From assembly GCF_000510725.1 (NCBI RefSeq), contig NZ_AZNZ01000003.1:62001-126000 (forward strand): DNA of 64,000 nucleotides, written 5' to 3'. This stretch comes from Pseudoxanthomonas sp. J31. GTDB taxonomy: Bacteria; Pseudomonadota; Gammaproteobacteria; Xanthomonadales; Xanthomonadaceae. Below, in pieces: positions 1 through 11,004 of the stretch. A model generated the notes under the pieces. The model worked only from the letters and a program-made list of their open reading frames with translations. It was not told the origin of the DNA and searched no databases. The translations under genes were made by a program, and so were the position numbers. Numbering within the stretch: position 1 is the stretch's first letter; each line of letters begins with the position of its first letter.

Positions 1-1085
1 GGCGGGGGCAGGGCATCGATGTGCGCCACCAGCGCGTCGCGCAGGCGGGCATGGTCGGCCGCCGATGGATGCCAGTGGCAGGCCTGCATGTCCAGGCCGT
101 CGACCGGCAGGAAGCTGATCCGGTGCTCGCCCTCGCGCTGCAGGGTTTCGACGACCTGGCGCGCGTGCTCGCGGATTTCCCCCTCGAAGAAGCCGGTGGC
201 CCACAGCACGAAGTGCGCCTGCGGCCAGCGTGCACGCAGCTGGCGTACGAAGCCGGCATACGTGCGCACGTAATCGGCACGCAGGGCGGCGCGGTCGGCC
301 CAGGGTTCGCCCTCGTGCAGTGCGGTGGAAAAGTCGTTGGTGCCCAGGGCGATCACCACCAGCTGCGGCTGCCAGGAGGCGTCGTTGTCGGGGTGTTCGT
401 GCGAGAGCAGCAGGTAGGGCCAGGCGACGGGCAGGGTGTCGCCATCGTGGCCGTCGTAGTTGCGGACCACGCCGCGGCCGGAAATGGCATTGATCCGGTA
501 GTCCGCGCCGTAGTGCTTCGCCACCTGCGGGCCGAAGGCTGCGCTGGTGTCGGTCGTTGCATCGACCTCCTCGCTGCTGCATTCGCGGTGGGTGGAGATG
601 CTGCCGTAGCCGACCGTATGCGAGTCGCCGATGAACTCGATCCGGCGTGCCCGCAGCGGCATCGGCGCCGGCTTGCTCCCTTCCGGCAGCAGGAAGCCGC
701 CGAAGACATGCACGCTGGACTGGCTTTCGCTCGCCGTTTCCAGGCGAAGCTGGTGCCGGCCCGGGGCCAGTCCGGTCACGCGGTAGCGCCCCGGCGTGGC
801 CTGGCGCAGCGTGTCGATGCGCTCGCCGTCCACCAGCACGTGCAGGGCCAGCGGCGGATGAACCAGCTCGAATACGGCCTCGCTGCCATCGAATGCGGTC
901 TCGAAGTAGACGCCGGGCCACTGGTGGGCGATGCCTTGCGGATGCGGCGCGGTGCGGCCGCCCACGTTCGCGGCAATGCGTTGGCCGGTGGCGGCGGGAT
1001 CGGGGAACACCCGCATCCCGGCATGGGATGGGGCGGAAACGAGGCCCGCCAGCAGGGCGAGGGCGATCCAGGGACGGGGTGCCAT
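1..1085 (-). CDS. secreted SGNH/GDSL esterase, CE2-like (C-terminus cut by window edge)
   Basis: Predicted exported carbohydrate esterase/acetylesterase. The ATG lies at 1085-1083 and 361 codons are visible before the window edge. Residues 1-22 form a signal peptide (basic start, Ala/Leu core, SHA cleavage-like end). Residues about 25-135 resemble the N-terminal beta-sandwich of CE2 enzymes. The SGNH catalytic domain follows: block I GDSHTVGYG with Ser155, a Gly in SGRG (about 204), GTND with Asn250, and the late HPSAADH block with His339. This order matches the CE2 layout rather than a plain GDSL lipase. The substrate, probably an acetylated polysaccharide, is inferred from the family. No partner gene is visible at this edge. 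Confidence 0.85.
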   Translation of the reverse strand, partial: MAPRPWIALALLAGLVSAPSHAGMRVFPDPAATGQRIAANVGGRTAPHPQGIAHQWPGVYFETAFDGSEAVFELVHPPLALHVLVDGERIDTLRQATPGRYRVTGLAPGRHQLRLETASESQSSVHVFGGFLLPEGSKPAPMPLRARRIEFIGDSHTVGYGSISTHRECSSEEVDATTDTSAAFGPQVAKHYGADYRINAISGRGVVRNYDGHDGDTLPVAWPYLLLSHEHPDNDASWQPQLVVIALGTNDFSTALHEGEPWADRAALRADYVRTYAGFVRQLRARWPQAHFVLWATGFFEGEIREHARQVVETLQREGEHRISFLPVDGLDMQACHWHPSAADHARLRDALVAHIDALPP

Positions 1086-1148
1086 GGCGTTCCTTTCCGT
1101 GCCGCGACCGGCGAGGCGGCGAGCATCGCAGCGGAAGCCGGAAAAGAA

Positions 1149-1175
1149 CAAGGCCCGGGGGTTGCCCGGGCCTTG
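1149..1175. terminator. GC-rich hairpin terminator
   Basis: An 11-bp perfect inverted repeat (CAAGGCCCGGG / CCCGGGCCTTG) surrounds a 5-nt loop. It sits upstream of the esterase start, so it cannot terminate that gene. It probably ends a transcript arriving from the right on the minus strand, where a tmRNA-like 3' fragment is found. Confidence 0.55.
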
Positions 1176-1375
1176 TCTGGAATATTGGTGGTGGGGCGGC
1201 AGCCCGCGCCAAACGACCGTTGAAGAAAGTACGCGATACCGGCGTTCCGGCAAGTTGATAAGTCCTGCTGGCTGCTGCGAAAAGCGGGGGTTGACAGGCC
1301 AGAGGCAGCGGACGATCAAGCGGTTTTTCCCGTGGATCGGTCACCGATATGGCCGTTCAAATTCGTATGCTTCTC

Positions 1376-1418
1376 TGGTCCGGTTCGATTCCGGAATCGG
1401 GAATTGAACCCGCGTCCG
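1376..1418. other. converging tmRNA/tRNA 3'-end (T-arm) fragments, possible att remnant
   Basis: On the minus strand, 1418-1398 reads CGGACGCGGGTTCAATTCCCG, the conserved T-arm segment near the 3' end of tmRNA (ssrA). The mature CCA end does not follow and no tmRNA body is present to the right. Back to back on the plus strand, 1379-1395 (TCCGGTTCGATTCCGGA) has the form of a tRNA T-arm with a GTTCGATTC loop. Islands commonly integrate at tmRNA/tRNA 3' ends and leave such fragments. The att interpretation is inference. The rest of 1086-1557 holds no gene I can support. Confidence 0.45.
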
Positions 1419-1499
1419 TCCTCCCGACCAAGAGCACACCCATTCACACCCATTCCGGGGTAAGGCAGCCCGGGGTGCGGGGAATCGCACCTTCTATCG

Positions 1500-1560
1500 C
1501 CGCATTATATGCGGTGAATAACTTGCGCATGCGGAGAATGAAGCCCATAATCTCCGCATG
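1500..1560 (+). promoter_or_regulatory. two palindromes overlapping the Fic start (candidate operator)
   Basis: CCGCAT (1500-1505) and ATGCGG (1509-1514) form one perfect inverted repeat. CATGCGGAGA (1528-1537) and TCTCCGCATG (1551-1560) form another with 13 nt between them, and the right arm includes the Fic ATG. All four arms share the core ATGCGG/CCGCAT. This fits an autoregulatory operator or a hairpin masking the start codon; which one cannot be decided from sequence. Confidence 0.5.
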
Positions 1561-2679
1561 AACAGCGGCGATTACAAGTACATCTGGCAGGCCAGTGACT
1601 GGCCGGACTGGCGCTTCGACCTGGCGGCGCTCGCTGGCCCTATGGCGGATGTGAGTCGTGCTCAAGGGCTCTTGCTGGGGCGTCTGGCCGACGTGGGCAT
1701 GGCGCTGCGCGATCAGGCCAGCCTGGCGGCGCTCACCGAAGACGTGGTCAAGACCAGCGAAATCGAGGGCGAGCAGCTCAACGTCGAGTCCGTGCGCTCA
1801 AGCATCGCTCGCCGGCTGGGCGTCGACATCGGGGCGTTGGCTCCAGTCGATCGTCATGTCGAAGGCGTGGTGGAGATGGTGCTCGACGCCACGGTCAACT
1901 GCGCGGCGCCGGTGACCCGCGAGCGGTTGTTCGGCTGGCACGCGGCGCTCTTTCCCACTGGTTACTCCGGCCTCTCCAGGATCAAGGTCGGCAGTTGGCG
2001 CGACGACGCCAGTGGCCCCATGCAGGTGGTTTCCGGCCCCATCGGCCGCCAGCGCGTGCATTTCGAGGCGCCGCCCGCCGATCGACTGGAGACCGAGACA
2101 GGTCGTTTCCTCGAATGGGTCAATGCGGACTCGGGTGAGCCACCGCTCGTCAAGGCGGGGCTTGCCCATCTGTGGTTCGTGACCTTGCACCCGTTCGACG
2201 ACGGCAACGGCCGTATCGCCCGGGCCATCGGCGACCTGCTGTTGGCGCGCGCCGACGGCAGCCCGCAGCGCTTCTACAGCCTGTCGGCGCAGATCCAGCG
2301 GGAGCGCAAGGCCTACTACGATATTCTGGAGGGCACCCAGAAGCGGTCCATGGACGTCACCGAGTGGCTGGCCTGGTTCCTCGACACCCTGCATCGCGCC
2401 GTCGATCAGGCGCAGCACACCCTCGATGCCGTGCTGACCAAGGCACGCTTCTGGCAGCACTGGGCAGCCACACCTTTGAACGAGCGACAGGTGAAATTGC
2501 TCAACCGGCTACTCGATGGCTTTGAAGGTAAGCTCACCAGCAGCAAGTGGGCGGCGATCGCCAAGTGCTCGCCAGACACGGCGCTGCGCGACATCAACGA
2601 CCTGCTCGCGCGCGGCGTGCTGCGGAAATCGAATGCGGGCGGGCGCAGTACCAGCTACGAGCTGAACGATCTCCCGTAG
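1558..2679 (+). CDS. Fic family protein (AMP-transferase), class II with DUF4172 N-terminus
   Basis: 373-aa cytoplasmic Fic-domain enzyme expected to transfer AMP (or another nucleotide moiety) to protein hydroxyls. The Fic core HPFDDGNGR is intact at residues 211-219 (catalytic His211). The inhibitory-helix motif T-x3-E-G at 66-71 marks class II autoinhibited Fic proteins. The N-terminus (YIWQASDWPDWRFD) is typical of DUF4172. The C-terminal about 80 residues look like a winged helix, so the protein may bind DNA and its own palindromic upstream region. It stands alone at the left edge of the accessory region. A toxin or host-regulatory role is possible, but no separate antitoxin gene is visible. 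Confidence 0.9.
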   Translation: MNSGDYKYIWQASDWPDWRFDLAALAGPMADVSRAQGLLLGRLADVGMALRDQASLAALTEDVVKTSEIEGEQLNVESVRSSIARRLGVDIGALAPVDRHVEGVVEMVLDATVNCAAPVTRERLFGWHAALFPTGYSGLSRIKVGSWRDDASGPMQVVSGPIGRQRVHFEAPPADRLETETGRFLEWVNADSGEPPLVKAGLAHLWFVTLHPFDDGNGRIARAIGDLLLARADGSPQRFYSLSAQIQRERKAYYDILEGTQKRSMDVTEWLAWFLDTLHRAVDQAQHTLDAVLTKARFWQHWAATPLNERQVKLLNRLLDGFEGKLTSSKWAAIAKCSPDTALRDINDLLARGVLRKSNAGGRSTSYELNDLP

Positions 2680-2766
2680 TAACCGCGCGTCTTCTGAATT
2701 GACCTGGCTGGCGGACCGAACAGCGCCTTCATGGACTCCTGCCAACTCATGCGGAAGGAGACCAAG

Positions 2767-2985
2767 ATGGACGTCGTTCACCTCAATCAAAAACAACTGG
2801 CCGCCCGCTGGAGTATCAGCGAAGCCACCCTCGAACGCTGGCGTAGCGTGGGAATTGGGCCGAAATTCCTGAAACTCTGTGGTCGGGTGATTTACCGCCA
2901 AGTCGACATCGAAGCCTACGAGGAGTCGTGCCTGCAGATATCAACCAGCCAGTCTGCGGTCGTTGCCCATGGCCAAACAAGCTGA
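2767..2985 (+). CDS. small helix-turn-helix (excisionase/MerR-like) protein
   Basis: 72-aa DNA-binding protein. I start it at ATG 2767 because an AAGGAG ribosome site lies at about 2754-2759; an in-frame ATG at 2731 lacks one. The core LNQKQLAARWSISEATLERW followed by RVIYRQVDIEAYE is the HTH_17 pattern of excisionases and small regulators. Its 3' end overlaps the following antitoxin-like gene by 17 bp in another frame, so the two were probably co-transcribed. The target is unknown. It may be the regulator of that toxin-antitoxin-like unit or a remnant recombination directionality factor. Confidence 0.7.
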   Translation: MDVVHLNQKQLAARWSISEATLERWRSVGIGPKFLKLCGRVIYRQVDIEAYEESCLQISTSQSAVVAHGQTS

Positions 2986-3585
2986 GATCGTCAGCCGCTG
3001 GATCGATGCGCAGCCGGAGGGCGCCTTGCTCAGGAGCCTGGACCTGGAGCACTTGGTCAATCGCGATCAAGCGTCGCGGCAGTTGGTTCGCTTGGCACGG
3101 CATGGGCGTTTGAGGCGCGTGGCGCGCGGCATGTACGTCGCCGTGACGGCCAGCCGCTTCGGTTCAGTCCCGCCGCCCGCCGACAAACTGGTCCAGTCCC
3201 TCACGCGCATCACGGGGCACGCCATCGTCCGTCATGGCGCGGCTGCGGCCAGTGCCCTGGGGCTGACCACGCAGGTCCCCGTCCGACAGATCTACCTGAC
3301 CGACGGCCGCGCGCGGACGCTCAATCTCGGCAAGCAGGTCATCGAGATCCGCCGTGCCCCCAGGTGGATGTTGGTGCTGGGCGATAGTCTCGCCGGTGAT
3401 GTCGTCATAGCCCTTGAATGGCTTGGCCCGGACCTCGCCGAAACCACGTCGGCAAGTTGGTTGGGCGCATCGGGCGGGATGACTGGAACGCCGTGCTCGA
3501 AACCAGGACTCACCTGCCGGCGTGGATGGTAGTGGCAATCCAGAAAGGTCTTCCCGCGTCGGCACTTGTTCCGTTTCGTCGGTAG
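2969..3585 (+). pseudogene. DUF6088/AbiEi-like antitoxin, frameshifted
   Basis: Winged-helix antitoxin of the type IV (AbiEi/DUF6088) kind. From ATG 2969 the frame reads a wHTH with QASRQLVRLARHGRLRRVARG and the family core through IALEWLGPDLAE. It then changes frame near 3440-3450. The natural C-terminus (GKLVGRIGRDDWNAVLE ... LPAWMVVAIQKGLP) continues in another frame to TAG at 3583-3585. The unshifted frame ends at 3532 with an unrelated tail. No nucleotidyltransferase toxin follows, so this is an orphan, decaying antitoxin unless the shift is a sequencing error. Confidence 0.7.
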
Positions 3586-3604
3586 ATGTCGACAAGTACC
3601 GACG
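3577..3604. promoter_or_regulatory. AbiE-type inverted-repeat operator (relic copy)
   Basis: CGTCGGTA, 12 nt, TACCGACG: a perfect 8-bp inverted repeat overlapping the stop of the broken DUF6088 gene. It closely matches the operator at 20813-20840 in front of the abiE operon (same arms, same 12-nt spacing). Read rightward, the next about 15 nt also resemble the promoter-to-start stretch of that operon, but no antitoxin gene follows. I read it as the promoter relic of a lost second AbiE unit. The remainder of 3605-3824 has two TTGACT elements (3725-3738) and a repeated TTGCAA, and no gene. Confidence 0.55.
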
Positions 3605-3824
3605 TTTCGAAACACGGCGGCATCCGCTCCCGATTAAACCTTTGCCTATCGCCGGATCGGACTGCCCCAGCACACCCTCTCTGGAAATTTGAGTCACATC
3701 ATTCGCCAAGCAGATCGCGGGATGTTGACTCTTGACTTCCTGCATGTTAGGCGCAATGTTCTTGCAAGGTTTTGCAAAAAATCCTCGATTGAGGCTGTAC
3801 GAAGGCGGAACTTGTGGGGGTGAT

Positions 3825-4106
3825 ATGACAGCGCGCCAGCAGGCGATTTTCACACTCGACGAGTTGGCTGCCTACTTGAAAGTCGGCAAGCGGACGCTTT
3901 ACCGGCTCGCCTCGCACGGGGAGATTCCGGCCTTCAAGGTCGGCGGGACGTGGCGGTTTCGTCAAAGTGAAATCGATCGATGGATCAATGATCAGATCCA
4001 AGCAGGCAGAAAGAAGGAGGTGATACGCACAGATGAGCAGCCAAAGTCAGCGGAACACTCCGTGTCGTCTGGGCGCGCTGTCCGTCGCCGCAGGCAAACG
4101 GCGTGA
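3825..4106 (+). CDS. helix-turn-helix regulator heading the heat-resistance locus
   Basis: 93-aa DNA-binding protein with an excisionase/HTH_17 core: TLDELAAYLKVGKRTLYRLA, then IPAFKVGGTWRFRQSEIDRW. The start is ATG 3825, preceded by GTGGGGGTG. An upstream in-frame ATG gives a non-homologous leader. The tail is basic and ends RRRRQTA. It is followed after 35 bp by hsp20 in the same direction. A gene of this type leads the transmissible proteostasis loci (TLQC/LHR) of other Proteobacteria, so a regulatory role over the run to 14136 is likely but inferred. Confidence 0.8.
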   Translation: MTARQQAIFTLDELAAYLKVGKRTLYRLASHGEIPAFKVGGTWRFRQSEIDRWINDQIQAGRKKEVIRTDEQPKSAEHSVSSGRAVRRRRQTA

Positions 4107-4141
4107 GCGAGAGTCTTCAATTTTTCTTCTGGAGGTGTGAC

Positions 4142-4711
4142 ATGGACATTGATTTCAAGCAATTGGCTCCCTGGAACTGGTTCAAGAAGGAGCAGGAAGA
4201 ACAACAGAGCACTGCCTCGCTGCCGATGCAGCGCAATGACCTGCCGGTGGCGGGTGGGCCGGTCAGCCCCATCCTGCAATTGCATCGCGAGATCGATCGC
4301 CTGTTCGACGACGCGTTTCGAGGCTTCGGTTTCCCGACGCTGGCCATGCCACGCTGGCCGTCGGAGTGGCCGGGCCTGCTGAAACCGGCGCTGGACATCC
4401 AGGAGACCGACAAGCAGTACAAGATCGCCCTGGAAGTGCCCGGCGTCGAGGAAAAAGACATCCAGATCACGCTCGAGAACGACGTGCTGCTGGTGCGCGG
4501 TGAAAAGCGTCAGGAGCAGGAAACGAAAGACGGCGGTTTCCACCGGGTGGAGCGCTCCTACGGCAGCTTTCAGCGCGCTCTGAACCTGCCGGCCGATGCC
4601 AACCAGGACACGATCAAGGCCGCTTTCAAGAACGGCGTGCTCACGATCACGATGGAAAAGCGCGAGGCCAGTACGCCCAAGCAGGGGCGCTCGATCCCGA
4701 TCAACGGCTGA
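4142..4711 (+). CDS. hsp20: small heat-shock protein, Hsp20 family
   Basis: 189-aa ATP-independent holdase that keeps unfolding proteins soluble for a disaggregase. ATG 4142 has a GGAGG site at about 4131-4135; an upstream start at 4103 lacks one. There is an N-terminal amphipathic arm (residues 1-80). The alpha-crystallin domain spans about 84-178, with PALDIQETDKQYKIALEVPG, the LENDVLLVRGEKR strand region and the FKNGVLTITMEK signature. The C-terminal tail carries the I-x-I anchor (SIPI), which binds neighbouring dimers in the oligomer. It lies directly upstream of clpK, the standard pairing in mobile heat-resistance loci, so it probably feeds that disaggregase. Confidence 0.95.
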   Translation: MDIDFKQLAPWNWFKKEQEEQQSTASLPMQRNDLPVAGGPVSPILQLHREIDRLFDDAFRGFGFPTLAMPRWPSEWPGLLKPALDIQETDKQYKIALEVPGVEEKDIQITLENDVLLVRGEKRQEQETKDGGFHRVERSYGSFQRALNLPADANQDTIKAAFKNGVLTITMEKREASTPKQGRSIPING

Positions 4712-4796
4712 CGCGGGGCAGCGCGTTTTTCTCAAAAACCACAAAGAGATGACCGTGATCGGCGGGGCCTCGTCAGATCTTTACAGGAGCATCAGC

Positions 4797-7646
4797 ATGG
4801 CCAGAAAACAATGCCAAGTCTGCGGCCAACCCGCCACGGTGCGGGTGGAAGCCAATCTCAATGGTCGCCACAGCACCATGCTGTTGTGTGACGATCACTA
4901 TCGCCAACTGGTGCGCCAGCAAAAGCGCACCGTCTCACCGCTGGAAGCCTTGTTCGGCTCGCGCAGCGGGCTGTTCGAAGACTTCCTTGGCAGCGACTTC
5001 TTCCGCATCGGTGACGACGCACCGTCCATGGCGGCCGATACCGACGAGGTCGTCGATGCCTCGTTCGGCGAACCCGCCCCGGCCGGTACGGGCACCGCGC
5101 GCCGTCGCGGCAGTGGGCTCGCCAGCCGTATCAGCGAACAGTCCGAGGCCCTATTGCAGGAGGCCGCCCGACACGCTGCAGAGTTCGGGCGCGCCGAAGT
5201 CGATACCGAACACCTGCTGCTGGCGCTATCCGGCAGCGACGTGGTCAAGACCATCCTGGGGCAGTTCAAGATCAAGGTCGATGACCTCAAGCGCCAGATC
5301 GAATCCGAAGCCAAGCGCGGCGATAAGCCGTTCGAGGGCGAGATCGGCGTGTCGCCCCGGGTCAAGGACGCGCTCAGCCGTGCTTTCGTGGCCTCCAACG
5401 AACTCGGCCACTCTTATGTCGGGCCGGAGCATTTCCTGATCGGGCTCGCCGAGGAAGGCGAAGGTTTGGCGGCCAACCTGCTGCGCCGTTACGGCCTCAC
5501 GCCACAAGCGCTGCGCCAGCAGGTAAGCAAGGTGGTCGGCAAAGGGGCCGAGGATGGCCGCGCCGAGACGCCGACCAACACGCCCGAGCTGGATAAATAC
5601 TCGCGCGACCTCACCAAGATGGCGCGCGAGGGCAAACTCGATCCAGTCATCGGCCGTGCGCAGGAGATCGAGACCACCATCGAGGTGCTGGCCCGGCGCA
5701 AGAAAAACAATCCGGTGCTGATCGGCGAGCCCGGCGTCGGCAAGACCGCCATCGTCGAAGGGTTGGCGCAGCGCATGGTGGCCGGCGAAGTGCCTGAGAC
5801 GCTGCGCGACAAGCGCCTGGTGGAACTCAACATCAATGCCATGGTGGCTGGCGCCAAGTACCGGGGCGAGTTCGAGGAGCGCGTGCAGAAGGTGCTCAAG
5901 GAAGTGACCGAGCACCAGGGCGAGCTGATTCTCTTCATCGACGAGGTGCACACCATCGTCGGTGCAGGCCAGGGTGGCGGCGAAGGCGGGCTGGACGTGG
6001 CCAACGTGTTCAAGCCGATGATGGCGCGCGGCGAACTGAACCTGATCGGCGCCACCACGCTCAACGAGTATCAGAAGTACATCGAGAAGGACGCCGCGCT
6101 GGAGCGTCGCTTCCAGCCGGTGATGGTGCCCGAGCCGACGGTAGCGCAGACCATGATGATCCTGCGCGGCCTGCGCGACACCTTCGAGGCGCACCACAAG
6201 GTCAGCATCACCGAGGATGCGATTATCGCCGCCGCCGAGTTGTCGGACCGCTACATCACCGCGCGCTTTTTGCCTGACAAGGCCATCGACCTGCTCGACC
6301 AGGCGGCCGCACGCGTGAAGCTGTCGGCCACGGCCCGCCCGGTGGCGGTGCAAGAGCTGGAGTCCGAACTGCACCAGCTACGGCGTGAGCAGGACTATGT
6401 GGCCTCGCGCAAGCAGTACGACAAGGCCGCCGAGCTGGGCAAGCGCATCGAGGCCAAGGAGACTGAACTCAAGAAGCTCGTCGAGGAATGGGAACGCGAG
6501 CGCGCCTCGGGCAGCGCCGAAGTCAAGGCCGAGCATGTCGCGCAGATCGTCTCGCGTCTGACCGGCATTCCGGTCAACGAGCTGACGGTGGAAGAACGCG
6601 AGAAGCTGCTGCATCTGGAGCAGCGGCTGCACGAGCGCCTGGTGGGCCAGGACGAAGCGGTGCGCGCGGTGGCCGATGCCGTGCGGTTGTCGCGCGCGGG
6701 CCTGCGCGAAGGCAGCAAGCCGGTGGCGACTTTTCTGTTCCTCGGGCCGACCGGCGTGGGCAAGACCGAGCTCGCCAAGGCGCTGGCCGAGTCCATCTAT
6801 GGCGATGAAGGTGCGCTGCTGCGCATCGACATGTCCGAGTACGGGGAACGCCATACCGTGGCACGCCTGGTGGGCGCGCCTCCGGGTTATGTGGGCTATG
6901 ACGAGGGCGGCCAGCTCACCGAGAAGGTGCGTCGCAAGCCCTACAGCGTGTTGCTGCTGGACGAGATCGAGAAGGCTCACCCCGACGTCTACAACATCCT
7001 GCTGCAGGTGTTCGACGACGGGCGGCTCACCGACGGCAAGGGCCGGGTGGTGGATTTCACCAATACCATCATCATCGCCACCTCGAACTTGGGCTCGGAC
7101 ATCATCCAGCGTCGGCTGAAGGCCCGTGGCGCCGCCGGCGAAGAATACGAGAAGACCAAGGCCGAGGTGATGGACGTGCTGCGCGGACACTTCCGCCCCG
7201 AGTTCCTCAACCGCATCGACGAAATCATCGTCTTCCACGCGCTGGGCAAGGAGGAGATCCGCCATATCGTCGGCCTGCAGCTCGATCGTGTGGCCCGCAA
7301 CGCCGCCAGCCAGGGCGTGACGCTGACCTTCGACCAGACCTTGATCGATCACTTCGCGGAGGAAGGCTACAAGCCCGAGTTCGGCGCGCGTGAGCTCAAG
7401 CGGCTGATCCGCAGCGAGCTGGAGACGGCACTGGCGCGCGAGATGCTGGGTGGCGGTATCGGCAAGGCCGATCACGTCAGCGCCCGCTGGGACGACAAGG
7501 CCGAACGGGTGGTCTTCGAGCGCCAGGAGCCACCCGCGAAGTCGGCCGAGCCTGAGAAGCCCGATGCCGCGAACGCGGCCGAGACGCCGCCTAGCGACGC
7601 GAGCAAGCCTGCGCGCAAGAAGAAGTCAGCGGGCGGCGAATCTTGA
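4797..7646 (+). CDS. clpK: ClpK/ClpG stand-alone AAA+ disaggregase
   Basis: 949-aa Hsp100 protein. The start is ATG 4797 with AGGAG at 4785-4789; the frame is open further upstream without a start context. Domains: an N-terminal zinc-finger-like segment (C6-x2-C9 ... C-x2-H), which distinguishes ClpK/ClpG from ClpB and ClpC; a Clp-N double repeat (about 125-260); AAA1 with Walker A GEPGVGKT at about 310 and Walker B ILFIDEVH; a shortened coiled-coil middle region; AAA2 with GPTGVGKT at about 650 and [11 protein letters not shown]; and an Ala/Lys-rich tail ending KKKSAGGES. No ClpP-binding loop is evident. Family members dissolve aggregates without DnaK and confer strong heat tolerance. Confidence 0.95.
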   Translation: MARKQCQVCGQPATVRVEANLNGRHSTMLLCDDHYRQLVRQQKRTVSPLEALFGSRSGLFEDFLGSDFFRIGDDAPSMAADTDEVVDASFGEPAPAGTGTARRRGSGLASRISEQSEALLQEAARHAAEFGRAEVDTEHLLLALSGSDVVKTILGQFKIKVDDLKRQIESEAKRGDKPFEGEIGVSPRVKDALSRAFVASNELGHSYVGPEHFLIGLAEEGEGLAANLLRRYGLTPQALRQQVSKVVGKGAEDGRAETPTNTPELDKYSRDLTKMAREGKLDPVIGRAQEIETTIEVLARRKKNNPVLIGEPGVGKTAIVEGLAQRMVAGEVPETLRDKRLVELNINAMVAGAKYRGEFEERVQKVLKEVTEHQGELILFIDEVHTIVGAGQGGGEGGLDVANVFKPMMARGELNLIGATTLNEYQKYIEKDAALERRFQPVMVPEPTVAQTMMILRGLRDTFEAHHKVSITEDAIIAAAELSDRYITARFLPDKAIDLLDQAAARVKLSATARPVAVQELESELHQLRREQDYVASRKQYDKAAELGKRIEAKETELKKLVEEWERERASGSAEVKAEHVAQIVSRLTGIPVNELTVEEREKLLHLEQRLHERLVGQDEAVRAVADAVRLSRAGLREGSKPVATFLFLGPTGVGKTELAKALAESIYGDEGALLRIDMSEYGERHTVARLVGAPPGYVGYDEGGQLTEKVRRKPYSVLLLDEIEKAHPDVYNILLQVFDDGRLTDGKGRVVDFTNTIIIATSNLGSDIIQRRLKARGAAGEEYEKTKAEVMDVLRGHFRPEFLNRIDEIIVFHALGKEEIRHIVGLQLDRVARNAASQGVTLTFDQTLIDHFAEEGYKPEFGARELKRLIRSELETALAREMLGGGIGKADHVSARWDDKAERVVFERQEPPAKSAEPEKPDAANAAETPPSDASKPARKKKSAGGES

Positions 7647-7663
7647 GTCATGAGGAGGCTGTC

Positions 7664-9094
7664 GTGTCCGACCCCAACGGGCTGACATGGGCAGCCACCC
7701 TCGTGTCGCTGGCGGTCGCTATCCCCACAGCGGGGCACGCGGTCATCTACAAGCGTGACCCTCGATCGGCCACGCTGTGGGTACTGCTGATCGCCTTGTT
7801 GCCGCTGGGCGGTTCGCTGCTGTATGGGCTGTTCGGCATCAACCGTTACCAGCGGCGGGCGCGGCGGCTCTTCTCGGGGGCAGATCCTGCTGCTCGGCAG
7901 GACCTCTCGCCCACGATGCCCGAGGCTGTATCGCCGCCGCTTGCCGGTCTGGCCCACCTAGTGGGACGCGCCACCGGCCAGTCGCTGACCGGCGGCAACC
8001 GCATCGAGCCGCTTGTCGATGGCGAGCAGGCCTACCCGGCCATGCTCGCCGCCATCGAATCGACGCGGTACAGCGTCGCCTTGACCTCGTACATCTTCGA
8101 CAGCCAAGGCATCGGGGCGCAGTTCGTCGATGCGCTGCGCCGGGCTCATGAGCGCGGCGTGCAAGTACGGGTGCTGATCGACGACGTGTATGCCCGCTGG
8201 ACGCCCCGCAGCGCCTACCGCGCCTTGCAGCGCGCCGGCGTTCCGGTGGCGACGTTCAACCCGACGTTGATTCCCGCGCGCCTGCATGCCGCTCATCTGC
8301 GCAATCACCGCAAGCTGCTGGTGATCGATGGCGAGACGGGTTTCACCGGCGGCATGAACATCGTCAGCCCGTATTGGCGGCCCGATGCGCCGGAGCAGGC
8401 CTGTCACGATTTGCACTTTCGTCTGCGCGGGCCGGTGGTTGCGCATCTGATGCGGTGCTTCACCGACGATTGGTGCGATACCACGGGCGAGCGGCTCAAC
8501 GAGGGTTTCTGGGGCGAACCGCCCGCAACGGCTGATGAGCAAGGAACCTCTTGGGCGCGCGGCATCGAGGCCGGTCCCGATGAGGCCCTGGACCGGCTGC
8601 GCTGGACCTTCATGGGCGCTTTGAGCGCGGCGAAGCATTCGGTGCGCATCTGGACACCTTACTTCGTGCCCGATCAGCCGATGATCGCGGCGCTGAGCAC
8701 GGCCGCGTTGCGCGGCGTGCGCGTCGAGGTGCTGACGCCCGCAAACGGCGACCATCCCACGGTGCAATGGGCCGCGCGCGCCCACTACTGGCAGGTGCTG
8801 GAGCACGGTGTACGCATCTTCGAACGGCCTGGCCCGTTCGACCACAGCAAGCTGATGCTGATAGACGGCCAGTGGTGCTGCCTGGGTTCGGCCAATTGGG
8901 ATGCGCGCAGCCTGCGCCTCAACTTCGAGTTCAATGTGGAGGTGTACGACACCGCGCTGTCTACGCGGCTGGAATCCCTTTTTGATGCCGCCCGTGATGC
9001 ATCGAACGAGATATCGGCCATGGCGTTGCGCGCCCGCCCGCTGGCCATCCGCTTGCGCGACGGGGTGGCCCGTCTGTTCACCCCCATTCTCTAG
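7664..9094 (+). CDS. cls: cardiolipin synthase-like phospholipase D protein
   Basis: 476-aa membrane-bound PLD-family enzyme likely condensing phosphatidylglycerol into cardiolipin. I use GTG 7664, preceded by GAGGAGG with good spacing; the frame also opens at TTG 7643. Two N-terminal transmembrane helices ([16 protein letters not shown] and [20 protein letters not shown]) are followed by two PLD domains with intact HKD motifs: H215-x-K-x4-D in [11 protein letters not shown] and H394 in [11 protein letters not shown], the latter followed by GSANWD. It begins 17 bp after clpK. Membrane lipid remodelling fits the locus theme of heat and envelope stress. Confidence 0.9.
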   Translation: MSDPNGLTWAATLVSLAVAIPTAGHAVIYKRDPRSATLWVLLIALLPLGGSLLYGLFGINRYQRRARRLFSGADPAARQDLSPTMPEAVSPPLAGLAHLVGRATGQSLTGGNRIEPLVDGEQAYPAMLAAIESTRYSVALTSYIFDSQGIGAQFVDALRRAHERGVQVRVLIDDVYARWTPRSAYRALQRAGVPVATFNPTLIPARLHAAHLRNHRKLLVIDGETGFTGGMNIVSPYWRPDAPEQACHDLHFRLRGPVVAHLMRCFTDDWCDTTGERLNEGFWGEPPATADEQGTSWARGIEAGPDEALDRLRWTFMGALSAAKHSVRIWTPYFVPDQPMIAALSTAALRGVRVEVLTPANGDHPTVQWAARAHYWQVLEHGVRIFERPGPFDHSKLMLIDGQWCCLGSANWDARSLRLNFEFNVEVYDTALSTRLESLFDAARDASNEISAMALRARPLAIRLRDGVARLFTPIL

Positions 9095-9120
9095 CGGCAC
9101 GACTTGCGAGGAACATTGCC

Positions 9121-11000
<1,880 letters not shown>

Positions 11001-11004
<4 letters not shown>

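Noticed and set aside
21-1223. 400-codon plus-strand frame at the left edge
   Set aside because: It is antisense to the SGNH esterase, whose signal peptide and catalytic blocks are clear on the minus strand.
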